NCBI GenBank assembly: GCA_973895155.1
Contig: OZ316897.1
Location: 8,928,001 to 8,992,000 of the forward strand
Source: Marsupella aquatica
Lineage: Eukaryota > Marchantiophyta
DNA length: 64,000 nt
Reading direction: 5' to 3'
The position numbers and the translations under genes are program-made. Under the pieces are notes generated by a model. That model saw only the letters and a program-made list of their open reading frames with translations, did no database searches and was not told the DNA's origin. Shown here piece by piece: positions 11,481 to 23,010 of the stretch (position 1 is the stretch's first letter; every line of letters begins with the position of its first letter).

Positions 11481-14400
11481 CTTATGAGACCACTACATTT
11501 GAACCCTTAAACCTTAAAGTATGGGATCCGCGACCATATACATATGATTTTGGATACACCATATGTCATTCCACATCAATTTAATAATAGTTTAGTCATA
11601 CCATTCTAAACCATAATTACTCCTGACCCCATTTAGACACAATGAAGCCTCAGCCCCATTCAAACAAAAAAAGGCCGGCTTTGTCAAACCTTGTTATTAA
11701 CCTAACTTAATGCTTTTTGTAGTCAATCTCTAATTTTCCCCATCTTTACCACTTGTCCTACCCTCTATACCAGCCATAGAACATTGGATGATGTCCAACT
11801 ACTATATTTTTGCATGCTATATATATATATGCATATGAAGAAGGCTTGATCTTAGATAGTATTATTTTTCTTTTAGGCTCATCATTTGTGCTCTTAATTA
11901 ATGAACATGCAACAAGGCTATTGTAAGGTTAATCCTAGCCCTGTGCGTTCATTTAATCTTTGCTCATATTGTGTTGTGTCAAATTTGCTTTAGGGTTTAC
12001 GGCTCATGTCAACGCAAATTTTTTGAGTGTCACTGGGTTTAGTTCTCTCACTAAGTGTTAAGGTATGCATTGTGCGTGAGTTTGCCTTTGGATACGAGTT
12101 TACGGTGCGCGGGTTTTTCAACAGGAAACACACCAGCAGAGTGCAAATGGGAGTTGAAGGTGCGCGGGAACTCGGAGGTTTTTGTCAAGGAAAAACTCGG
12201 ATGTCCATTGTGCTTACCAACAACCATTGTTTAAGGCAAGGAGCTTTACGGACTTCACTCCTGCTTGTCGTGCTTGAGTGTACATCTGCCCTCTATACTT
12301 TTGGGAGCTTTGGACTAGAGCAGATGATCGGAAGCCTAGGACGAGAGACATAGACTCCAATATCCAGCTTGTAGATCAATCCATGATTGATTTTGTCAGG
12401 TGTGCAACCTTCAAGCTCTTCTCCATTGTGCGCTTCCAGTTGAATGCTGCAAGGTCTGAATACTATCGGGAGCTCGCATTTGGGCCAAGGTTTAGGTATT
12501 TTGTCATTGGAGGATTGAGTTGTGGGTTTAGGCCAAGTTACTATGAGCTTATGTTGTTGCAGCTGTGACCGATAACTGAGGAGCTACGACCAGGAGCTTA
12601 TTTTGTTGCAGCACTGCCGTGGGCAAGGGGTTGTGGAGGATCGGGGAGCTGCAATGTAGAACTGAGGAGCTGCGAAAAAGTGGGGAGTGATCTTGAAGGC
12701 CAACTATCTAGCGTGAGGTGGATCATCATGGTTGCAACAGCGATCGGGCCCGATTTTGCATTGGCATTGTCAGTAAGACAATCTGTGGACGCACGAAAGA
12801 GTCGCAAGGAGTTGTTCTTGTGGGCAGAGATTGGAGTTCACATTTGGTAAGTCCACCTCAATAATGACATACATTGTAAGTGGAGGCAATGTTATGGCCT
12901 CTTGTTGTCTTTAAACTCATTCTCCACTCACAAGAGAATGAGGATTGATTGTGTCCTGAGAAGCTTAACAATTTATGTTGCTGACATCGTCCACATTGAG
13001 TGACAGTGAGCTCAAGTCAGTGAGTGGCCGATTGAAGGGACCATTTGTACTCTTCATTACATGCTCGAGCAAGAGTGATTGATCTACTAATCACAAGCGC
13101 TCCCAGGTATCCATTTGTTGTTAAGGCTTGAAGCTTCACCGGGAGCTGCGACCGTCAATGGGGAGGAGTTGGAGGTTGTGTTGCGCTCGTCTTTGGAGGC
13201 GAGAGGTGAAATGCCGTAGCTCTGTTCAGGTGATGCAGCCATTTTTCTCAGGCGACAAGGTAAAATCTATGAGCTTCAAGCTGTTGGTGAGCTAAGCAAC
13301 CACTGTGTTTATGCAAGCTATTGGTGTTTATGCAATCTTTGTAACTCGACATTGTGACAGTAATCTTTGAATCTCCACTAGACTTGGGAGTGATAATGCG
13401 GACTTGTGTTTGCCACATTTCTTCAATTTCTTAAGGCAGCGGGAAGGAATAGGTTTGTGAGGTATAGGATACACATGTATATGATTCCCAGCGATTCCTG
13501 CTAATGAATTACATGTTTGGCTGCAGCAAGGAACAAAAGATTGAAGCCATTTCTTGGGTCTCCCGGAGTAAGGTTTAAGGTCAATAAGGATTCCAGTGTC
13601 TCACATAGTTGAATTCTTGCACCTCCGCTTGCATCTTCCAAACATTCTACTGTGAAGATAATACATGAATGAGATGCAAGGTTTTAGGTCATGTTTCTCT
13701 TTGCAGGATGGGTTTTCTTCGCTTTGCGCGTGGGAGCTGAAAACTTAGAGTTGAGGCATCAATCTTTAAGGGAGCTTGGAGTGGAAGCCGACAACTTGGA
13801 GCGGGACTTCGAGTTGCTGTTATGAGCTACATTGGACTTGTGAGCCGTGGTTGCAGCTACGTCTTGGAGCTAAAACCTGGGAGCTGAAACTTGGGAGCTT
13901 AGAGTGGGCCAACGCAAGCTCTATACAAGGCAAGAGTTGTGCAATTTAAGGTGAGAGTCAGTAGCTTTTGGGATTCACCATCTTTCATCGTTGTCATCGC
14001 TGCTCTCCATGGTTTACAGTTTGCAAAATGTGACAGCCCCAGTGAGAGCTTTCGGCTACAGTGAGGTAAAGGGTGTTCTTACTCGTGCTACAGTCGCTTT
14101 GACTTGCTGAGTTCCAGCAAATTGAGTTTTAGCTGCGGTCAATGAGAGTTGAGTTGTTTGAGCTGCGGTCACTGAGAGTTTAGAGTTTGAGCTGCGATCA
14201 CTGAATGCTGGCATTGAGGTGCACGCCCTTCACATTGATCAGTGAAGGCTACGGCCGGGGTGATTATGACAGTTAATCCAATGCAAACCGTCCAGGTAGG
14301 ATTTATGTGACATTGTGTACAATGAAGTGTAGAGTAATTTTGCAATCCATGAATGTTTGTGCTCAATGTTATAGATGCATAGGGTGGGTGTTGCATTTTG

Positions 14401-16720
14401 TTACTCTAAAATGTCCGTGATGTCGTGAGATGTTCTGTTCCTTGGATTGAGACGATTCTTAGATCTTTGCATCAGCAATTATTGTATGTCATGTCTCACC
14501 TTAGATCATGAATGTGATTGGTTGGAGACTATATTAATTGGGGAGGAGCTCCAATCCGTTGTCATTGCTTCTCAGTGGAGTGTTCTTTTAGTAAGCTGCA
14601 GGGGGCAACAGAGCGCAAGTTGCTGCTTGCAAGTTCACGCCTGCTACTTGCTACCTACGACTTCCGCCTGAAAGGTATGACATTCACATATGCGCATTTC
14701 TGGTCTCCAGTTGATCAATGGACCTCAAATTTCCATGCTCCAATACGCTACTGTGATTGAAGCCTATCACGATGCAAAAATAGAGGAGAGGCAGAATCAG
14801 AGCCTGAACACCAACGTGTACAGATATCACAAAGCTAAAATAGAGGAGAGGAAGAATCAGTGCTCGGCTCGGACACCAAAGTGTACAGACATCATGAAGC
14901 TAACTACAAGCTAGCAGATAGGTCAAATGCTCCCAAATCGAGTCAGAGGAAAGTTACTAAAACTACCTTCACAACTCTCAAGTCTGGAAAGTAAATCAGC
15001 CTGAGACACGCAGCAAGAACTGTTGTCTGCTAGGAACTGTTGTTTGCTTTCTTGGGGATCGTCATGTGTATGTAACTGCATACACATTCTACCTAAGGGG
15101 AGTATGACTGTACACCTCAGGTAGAACCGAGTACTATCTATCGCATGATATAATTCCTCTACAGTTTGGTAGGGCCAATGCCATGTGATCATGTACTTGC
15201 TCTATAAAATTCTGAAGATATAAGCATTTTCTGTTAGACCAAGCAACTTGGGAGTTGCTAAGTGTCACCTGCATCTGAAAGGCTACACCGGGGGCATCAG
15301 TGGAGGTTCACTTGCACAACACGACAGCCAGTGAATTTTCTCTCTGCTGCAACCTGCAAGGTGAGACTTTTGGTCTTTCTGGATGAAAAAATAGGATTTT
15401 AATATGATTGATATACATGTCCGTCGAGAACATGGGTTTATCACCAAGCTCTTTGTCTTAGGAAACTCATAAACTTAGAATCAAATATGTACTATGCACG
15501 TTTCATGCTATGTGTATACTATGACCTGTAGTTGGAACCAAGACAGTGAGTGGGAACTGATTAGTTTAGGTTGGTTGTTGTTGGCGAGGCAAGTCGACCT
15601 CCTGCTCGCCTTGCTCATCAAAGGACATGAATAGAGGACGTCACAATGAAAGCAACACTTATGGTGAGGACCCGCAATGCTGAACATGTGCGGCTTGCAC
15701 GCAAGGCAGAGATGTTGCACCTTGAGTATGTCAGACTTGGGATCCTTCCAGCCCAATCTGCATGGTACTTTGAGTACCCTGTTGTTTCCAGGAACAACTA
15801 CAACCGGCCTCTACCTGCTTTAGTACCCTTCCCGACATCCTTGGTATTTGTGTCTCTTGTACATGACCCGCCACAAATTAGGTGCCAAGGGTGTGTGCAT
15901 AGTTGCCAATATGACTATCCTGCCTGTAGGGCTTCTGGCCCAGAATTGGATGACCGTTCTCTTGGATGCCAATTTTTGCACAGAGCACAATGTATCATCT
16001 AAAACCACTCGCCATCCTACAGTGTGCCTGGTGATGTCACTTGTCCTGCCCTCCCAGACCCCACCACTGGTAGCTTTGGTGTCTACACATGTTTAGATCA
16101 CATGCTCTAGAGGACCACTTGTCACACCACATGCATAGACCAGATACCATTGACCTATAGCTTAACACTCTGGCTTCAACACAGAGGATATTTACTTAAA
16201 TTTTTGATGTATGAGAAATTTTGGGTCCATGGTTTAGGGTCAACAGTACATAACTTATCCTATTATGCCTGCACTAAGCAAAATATCCTAATTTAAGAGG
16301 CTAGCAAACTCGCTTAAAAGTCTCTATTGAAAGACTGCTTTAATATTGCTTTAACCTAGTGAACATTGCAACGTTGAATGAATTAATGGGCCATGTGATA
16401 ACCTGCAAAATGTGATTTATGCCTCACTTATTTGTCTCAACCACTATCATAGCCTATTTAGGATGTATAAATTTCAACCCTTCTGACACTGCTTCATACC
16501 AATCCTCTTCAAAGAATGCCTATTTTACATGTCACGACTATTGTATGTGATTCAAATGCATGAAATGTTGTTGCAGATCTCCTTTGGTGAATCATAGCCA
16601 CAATTAAAATTGAGGTGTTGGTGGAGAAATTGTATTAGGGGATCAGTTTTGTGTGTGGGCTCAACATACCAAAAGTATGTGTGCTCTCCATCCTTGTGTG
16701 GCCATTCCAATTCATTGCAG
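11480..16720. other. CACTA internal region without a supported gene
   Basis: No reading frame here has convincing protein character. The stretch 12,590-14,220 repeats short phrases such as GAGCTGCGGTCACTGAGAG and GGAGCTGCGA, a degenerate low-complexity expansion. Two copies of a 60-bp unit sharing AAATAGAGGAGAGG lie at about 14,765-14,894. Two overlapping frames at 15,646-16,096 look slightly protein-like (conserved-looking Arg-His-Lys-Leu-Gly and Cys residues) and may be remnants of a 5' exon, but I cannot assign them. Confidence 0.4.
14765..14894 (+). repeat. 60-bp tandem duplication
   Basis: Two successive units share AAATAGAGGAGAGG followed by an AGAATCAG block and a GTGTACAGA-ATCA block, offset by 60 bp (TAGAGGAGAG at 14,781 and 14,841). 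No function is apparent. Confidence 0.6.
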
Positions 16721-16724
16721 TAGC

Positions 16725-17012
16725 AAATGCCTTTGTACCTTAAATGCTAAATATATTTTACTTTCTGTGCAGTCTGCTAAATTGTAGAGTCTATCTAAAT
16801 GCCTTTGTACCTTAAATGCTAAATATATTTTACTTTCTGTGCAGTCTGCTAAATTGTAGAGTCTATCTAAATGCCTTTGTACCTTAAATGCTAAATATAT
16901 TTTACTTTCTGTGCAGTCTGCTAAATTGTAGAGTCTATCTAAATGCCTTTGTACCTTAAATGCTAAATATATTTTACTTTCTGTGCAGTCTGCTAAATTG
17001 TAGAGTCTATCT
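16725..17012 (+). repeat. Four tandem copies of a 72-bp unit containing a 3' splice site
   Basis: The unit beginning AAATGCCTTTGTACC is repeated four times with an exact 72-bp period (starts at 16,725, 16,797, 16,869 and 16,941) and virtually no divergence. Each unit contains a pyrimidine-rich tract ending in TTTCTGTGCAG, an excellent plant 3' splice acceptor. The last copy ends 11 bp before the ATG of the PHD gene at 17,024. The array therefore multiplies the probable acceptor of that gene's 5' untranslated intron. The near-identity of copies indicates a recent expansion. Confidence 0.85.
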
Positions 17013-17023
17013 CATGCGTAGGC

Positions 17024-17704
17024 ATGGCACGGCCTAAAATTCAAGCCAAAAAGCGTGTGACAGAGGTGAGAAACATAGGTGTACTTGGGGCAAATGCTAC
17101 TAACTTCTCTGCAAGTCAGATTTTCCAGAAGGCAGCTCATTGTTGTGCCATTTGTGACGATGGTGGGGGCCTGGTCATTTGTGAGGGCCCTTGCATGAGG
17201 CATTTCCACCTCAACCCGGAGTCTGACCTTGCTACAGAAAACAATTGTCCAAGGGTGGGCCTCCCGTCAACACACCAAGGAGACTGGATGTGCACTGATT
17301 GTTTGGAGAAGCAGGCTAAGTGTGCACAGTGTGGGAAGTTGGGGTCCTATGAGGGCTCTGTTGATGCTGCAGCAAATGTTAGGAAATGTCCAGACCGTTT
17401 TTGTGTGAGATTTTTCTGTTTAGAGTGTTTGCCTGCTCATGCCACATCTTGCCCACTTCATAGGTGCAAGGCATGTGGTGAGCATGATGATGACTACTGG
17501 ACTGACATAGTCCACTGTGCTAGGTGTCCCACTATGTGGCACTATCATTGCCTGAAAGATCGTCAAGCAGAGGGTTATGCTTGTGACAGAGAAATCTATG
17601 ATCACTCTACACATGATGTTGATCGATTGATATTTTATTGTCATAGCCATGCCATTGATCCTACCTCGCGCACTCCTATGAGAGATCACATATCTTGGCT
17701 GTGA
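17024..17704 (+). CDS. EDM2-like triple PHD-finger protein
   Basis: This is an intact 226-codon frame. Residues 41-115 hold an EDM2-type PHD finger (CCAICDDGG, CEGPCMRHFH, then a Gly-Asp-Trp-Met-Cys stretch). A second Cys cluster follows at about 110-145 and a third Cys/His finger with a His-Tyr-His-Cys motif at about 150-185. The end, with IDPTSRTPMRDHISW, matches how the PHD module of plant EDM2 proteins finishes. EDM2 is a nuclear chromatin reader that sets H3K9me2 and transposon silencing in Arabidopsis. Only the PHD module is present, with no helicase-like or C-terminal domains, and it sits inside a CACTA element upstream of the transposase. It is thus either a captured host fragment or an element-borne chromatin factor. 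Upstream exons may exist; the tandem acceptor array ends just before the ATG. Confidence 0.7.
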   Translation: MARPKIQAKKRVTEVRNIGVLGANATNFSASQIFQKAAHCCAICDDGGGLVICEGPCMRHFHLNPESDLATENNCPRVGLPSTHQGDWMCTDCLEKQAKCAQCGKLGSYEGSVDAAANVRKCPDRFCVRFFCLECLPAHATSCPLHRCKACGEHDDDYWTDIVHCARCPTMWHYHCLKDRQAEGYACDREIYDHSTHDVDRLIFYCHSHAIDPTSRTPMRDHISWL

Positions 17705-18170
17705 AGCTGAACATTGTACATGCACAATGCACCTGATGTGGATGTACTATTTTTTGAGAGGGTTTAGGGTTTCCAATTTTGAAAAGGAGTTGGGTAGCGA
17801 GTTTATATAGGCAGCACTTATCTTGTGCTCTGGCGTCAGTGGCTGGGTACATGCCTATAAAAACTTATCCTTACAAGCCTTCTTGGAAGTATTTAGGTTG
17901 AGTGGTCATTTTCATAAACACTTTCATTAGACTGCTAAATTAAAACAGGACTTCTAAGTTGTAAGCGTACAAATTATCAGGCATGCAATTAATCAAATTG
18001 CCCTATAAGTTTGTCATTGAATGTATCCTCCTTTACAACAAAATATGTATGTGCCATGACAAGTTGGTTGCACTTCATTTCACCTTCGATATGGATTTTG
18101 TAGTATATATTCAAACAATGTCCTGCATCTGTGCAGGTGCCTAGTACATATTGTTCACATATCCCTTGTA
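17705..18170. other. Spacer between PHD and BRCT genes
   Basis: AT-rich sequence without a coding signal. A TGTGCAGGTGCC stretch near 18,130 could be a splice acceptor for the following BRCT gene. Confidence 0.3.
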
Positions 18171-18204
18171 CCTATCAAAATTGGACTTGAGCACCAGTGG
18201 GCCA

Positions 18205-19167
18205 GATCAACTCAAAAAGCAGGAATTTTGTTGTCCTTGTATTGTCAGGTGAACCCATTCTTCCAAAATTCACTGTCATCACGTAGGGTGTGTGTACATG
18301 GAGCCTGGGAAACGTAGAAAGTGTGACCACCCAACAGTATTTATAGGGGTCAGAGCGATTTTGGTCCATGGCCAGCATGGGTTGACCAAAGTGCATTGGC
18401 CAACTGTACAGAAACGATTCTCTGAGCTCCATGGCACTGTAGTTTAGGACATCACTCCAGAGACTACACATGTTGTAGAGACATGGCTATCAGTGATAAA
18501 GAAGTGGTCATGGTCCTACATAAATTCTGCAATTACTAAGCAAGGCCTAAAAGTAGTTGAGGCCTCTTGGATCACAGATTCCATAGCACATAAGATTGTA
18601 CAGGATACTGAGCAATATGAGCTGTGGGAGGATGAAGAAGCTACTGCATCAGCTTGGGCTGAACAAGAAGTCTGGGAAGCAAAGGCACGGCTTGCTGATC
18701 TCCAATATGGACCTGTACTCAACAAAGGACAGAGCTCTAGAAGGCTGAAGAGTATGTTGGCTGAGGAGACGAAGCAACCAACCCCCATTCTGAAAGGGCT
18801 GAGCATGGTATTTGTGGAGGCGGGAATTGGAGAGGTTAAGTGCAAAGTGTACAAGTCCATAGTGCTTGACCTAGGTGGGACAGTGGAGGAGAATATAACA
18901 GAGGACACCACTCATGTCATTACTAAGTCATATCCCAAAGCCTGCCGCAAGTTTGGGAAGGGAGACATTTGCTTTTATGTCATGTCCCATAATGTGTTTG
19001 TGGTTTCATATGCTTGGCTTGTGGAATCAGTAGCAGCTGGGAAGTGTCAAAACCCAATGGACTATGATCTTTTTGAGGCCTGGCCACGGAAGGGTCAGGA
19101 TCCTTACAGAGAGGACTATGAGACAACAAGTGAGGAATGGGTCATTAGCAATTCTGAATCAGAGTGA
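18205..19167 (+). pseudogene. Two-BRCT-domain protein with an in-frame stop
   Basis: From 18,493 a 224-codon open frame encodes the end of a first BRCT domain (conserved Trp in EASWITDSI), an acidic linker, and a complete second BRCT domain at about codons 97-180. The latter includes LDLGGTVEENITEDTTHVI and a closing SYAWLVESVAAG. Reading upstream in the same frame gives GTVV, a TAG stop at 18,445-18,447, then DITPETTHVVETWL. The first BRCT is therefore split by one nonsense codon exactly where Glu or Gln is expected. A further fragment with VVLVLSGEP at about 18,222 may be its first strand. BRCT pairs bind phosphopeptides in DNA-damage responses. Here the gene sits in a CACTA element next to the PHD gene and looks like captured host sequence. 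Confidence 0.6.
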
Positions 19168-19169
19168 GG

Positions 19170-20100
19170 AGTAGTAGCATCAGTTTGGACACAAGTTTTT
19201 TTGTAAAAATCAGATCATTGAAATAAATGTGATCTTTGAACTAATGTACCTTGTTATGGTTGGTGGCAGTTGGGCTTATTTTACTATTGGCGGATTGTTG
19301 TTTCTTGCTGCTTGGGGGTGTCACTGTAAACGTACTAGGTGGGCTCAAATCTTGGCGGCAGACTTTGGTGGGTATGTTGCCTTTCCTAGATCAACAGGCG
19401 CTATTACGGCTCCTCCTCTGGGTTGCCATATAGTTGGCCACATTTAGGACTCTCCTGCATGGGTTGGTGCTAAAACATTTCTTGGCACCGCCTGAGGATG
19501 CAAGAGACGTTGAATCTATCGTGAATGAGGATGCACAGTCCGAAGTGGACATCTACTTTTCAGCAGATGAGTTAGACAAGCCCGATGTTGTAGGTGGTTC
19601 CTTATTGCCTGATTTGGCAGATGATATAGTTCTTTCACATGTCTGGCCGAGGGTTCTTGTGGTGTCCTGTGCACAAGATATCTGCAAATATAGATTTAAT
19701 GTACATGCCTGAGTACCTAAGGTCTGAGTGGCATCGAGAACAGGGTTGGTACCCATATCTCACCTGGTAATAAGGTGAGATATGTGCTACCGCTCTCACA
19801 CCTGTGCCTATGACTATACATGATTGGACTCTGATATGGTCATGGGTGTACATGCAGAGGCGGTACATTTGAGGACAGCGGAGGAGGTGGTGACACCCTC
19901 CAACATTTAGGAATTTTGTGTCATTCACTTGACAATAGGTACACTACTCACGAACCTGTTTTTTTCTTTTGGGGTGGTTTAGGGTTTGTGAGAATTTAGT
20001 ACACGTTATGTTAACTCTTTTGGCAGATATAGTCAGGGATATATGGAACACAAATACCACCATTAGGCATCCTTATTCACTACTGTCCATGACTGCAGAG
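19170..20100. other. Spacer upstream of the CACTA transposase
   Basis: No supported gene. Short frames at 19,229-19,447 and 19,434-19,712 have mixed composition. The second, with an acidic Asp/Glu-rich stretch, could be a remnant exon but has no recognisable domain. Confidence 0.35.
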
Positions 20101-20116
20101 CTCCCAGCCTGTTACA

Positions 20117-22972
20117 ATGCACCCTGGTCACCACCCTCCCCAGACCCAGCATAGGGCACAGGCACTGCCTTTGCATCATCCCACAAGGATATCACGCCAT
20201 GATAATAATAAGCTTTGGCAACGTGAAAGGTTACGAACCAGACTTTCAGGAGCCAGTAGGATGAGATGTCCTTGTGCAATCTGCCAAGGATCCCGTACCA
20301 GGGGTCTGAATGAGGTTTGGCGGCATATCGCGGTTCATGGAAGAGATCCACGACATCGAGTTTGGAATGATCCTGTAGAGGAAGATTCTTCTGACGAGGA
20401 GTGGAGGTTAGAATTTGATGCTGCCAATGATGCAAGACGGGCAAGTGAGGTTCTGCCTCGTGCATTTGAAAATGTTGTAGCTGGTCTCTGTGGGTTGTCA
20501 GCTCTCCAATGGGATGGTGCTCAGGCAGCACCACGTGACGAAGGAATTCATGTGGAAGAGATGGTGAGAGACATCTTCGAAGACTTGGATGCATTTCACG
20601 ATGGGCTGGACAACGAAGAGGATACAGCTGCAGATGTAAGTGTGCCCCTGGTCAAAAAGCCTCTTGATGAGTTTGAGATAGGGCAGGAAACCCCTGGGCA
20701 TGATGGGATGTTTGGCTCTCCCCTGAAAATACAGGAAGGCAGGAAGTCTTTGTACCCCGGTAGCAAATGTTCTAAACTGGGATTTGTCATCATGTTCCTG
20801 AACATTTGCGGCAACCACAATGTCCCCAATGTTTTGGTTTCTGAGTTGTTGGCATTCTTGCGAACAACTGTGCTACCAGATGGTAATATTTTGCCCAAGA
20901 ACATGAACGAGGCAAAAAGATGCATATCTAATCTTGGATTGAACTATGATTCCATCCATGCCTGTCCTGATGGGCATGTTCTTTTCAGGAGTATAAAGAA
21001 TTGTTGACATGCCCTAAGTGTGGGAAGCACAGGTATCGGAACTCAGGAAAGTCTATGGTTCCCGCCAAGGTACTTCGTCATTTTCCACTCATTCCCAGAC
21101 TTCAGCGGATGTTCAGAAGCCGTGCCATCTTGGAGATGATGACTTGGGCAACTGACAAGAAAAGTGATGATGGGCTACAACGACATGCTGCAGATTCAAG
21201 GCAATGGAAACTCATAGATGAGATGTATCCCAAATTTGTTGTTGAGCCGAGGAATGTCAGACTTGGGCTATCATTGGATGGGGTAAACCCATTTGGAGAC
21301 AAGAACAACAAATTTTTGTGTTGGCCTGTAACTATTTTGAATTATAACCTTCCTCCTTGGATGACTACAAAGCGATTTTTTGTTCTGATGGTCCTACTGA
21401 TACCAGGGCCAGACAATGTTGTATTTGCCAACATAGATGTGTTTCTGGCTCCCCTAGTGGAGGAATTGAGAAAGCTTTGGGAGGAAGCTAGGAGTCCTCA
21501 CATATGATGTCCTACAGAGGCTTGGGAGGTTAAACCCATTCATCCTTAGAGCCATCGTCATTCTGACTATAGCTGACTACCCAGCCCATGGGATGATATC
21601 AGGCCAAACAACAAAAGGATATTGTGCTTGTACTATCTGTGGGCGCAATGTCACCAGTGAGTACTCCAGAGCCCTGCAGAAAGTGATATACATGGGCCAT
21701 CGTCGTTTTTTGAAGGCAAATCACCCTTATAGAGAAAGACAGACACTAATTGCACACTTTGGCAATGAGATTGGGGCAACGTGGACCCCCGGCACGAGTG
21801 ACCAAAGAGGAGATCAGGCAGTGGGGAGCACTAAGGGATGACTATATCAAACAAGGGGCAGGGAAGATGGAGTGAGTGATCCAATAAAGCGATATGGTGT
21901 AAAAAGACTGAGCATATTGGACTTGGAGCTCAAGTATTGGAGGGTAAGCCTCTTGGAGTTGATGCTAATTGGGATACATGTTTTGGTTCAGAGCATGTGC
22001 ATTCATTTCGAAGAGAGAGACTAAACTTGAGGCATTTGCTGACGCTTTTGCATTGCAATGGTGCAGGAGTTTGAGCCAAGCAAACATAACATTGATGTTA
22101 TGCACATTGAGAAGAATATTTGTGAGAGTCTACTCAGATTCTTGTGTGGAGAGAAAGACACTGGTTCAGTGAGTTTGGATCTTGAACACAGGGGAATGAA
22201 ACCCCATCTTTGGTTGAGGCCACATGCCCACAGAGCTGATGTGCTCTTGAAGTACCAAGCGCCCTATGTTCTGACAGATACAAAGTGGCAACTATTTGTG
22301 CAGAGGTTGAGTTCTTTGAAGGTTCCTTCAAACTATGGCAGTGCTTTCAAGAAGCATATCCTGACTAGAAAGCTTGGTAGTATGAAAAGCCATGACTACC
22401 ATATCTTGATGCAACAGGTGTTGCCTTTATGTCTGAGGGGCCTGTTGCAAAAGCCTGTTCGTAATGTGATCATGCGACTCAATGATGTGTTTCATTGTAT
22501 TTGTGTGAAGGTTTGGGATGAAACACACTTCCCACAACTGACAGAAGATGTTGCTCAGGTGCTGTGTGACCTGGAGATTTATTTTCCTCCCGCATTTTTT
22601 GATGTCATGACCCACCTACTTGTCCATGTTGTGGAAGAGCTACACCAATTTGGGCCTGTGAGTGCTCGTTGGTTGTACCCTTTGGAACGGTACATGAAGC
22701 TACTCAAAGGTCACGTGAGAACATATTACAAACCTGAAGCAAGCATGGCTAAAGGTTACATCAAGGATGAGACTCTGGGATTTCTGACCGAATACATAGC
22801 ACAATATGAGCATGTGAAGACCAGGGTGTGGAATTCTGATGAGGAGGAAGGGGTGATAGGTGAAGTACTGGAAGGGGCTGCAACCACAAAGAACCTGACC
22901 ACATCTATGAGAGACTTGGCACGTGACTTTGTATTGCACAACATTGTGGTGATGGAACCCTGGATACAGTGA
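20117..22972 (+). pseudogene. CACTA TNP2-type transposase, N-terminal and middle part, frameshifted
   Basis: The N terminus holds the transposase-associated Cys/His module (MRCPCAICQG, then Trp-His-Ile-Ala-Val-His-Gly). The core follows in pieces: TCPKCGKHRYR, GLSLDGVNPFGD, ADYPAHGMISGQTTKGY, then HNIDVMHIEKNICESLLRF and the long C-terminal DUF4218-like part with HLLVHVVEELHQFGPV. These are landmarks of En/Spm TNP2 proteins that cut and paste CACTA elements. Reading frame changes are needed near 20,985, 21,485, 21,790 and 21,870, so this copy cannot make an intact protein. The tail of the gene is found beyond the retroelement at 26,780-27,291. The first exon has a close truncated copy at 10,880-11,252. 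Confidence 0.85.
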
Positions 22973-23010
22973 GTGCATACATGTGCTATAATCCAGTTCA
23001 TGAGCTTAAA

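Noticed and set aside
12027-12568. Two overlapping plus-strand frames
   Set aside because: Neither has conserved-looking structure, and the surrounding sequence is degenerate repeat.
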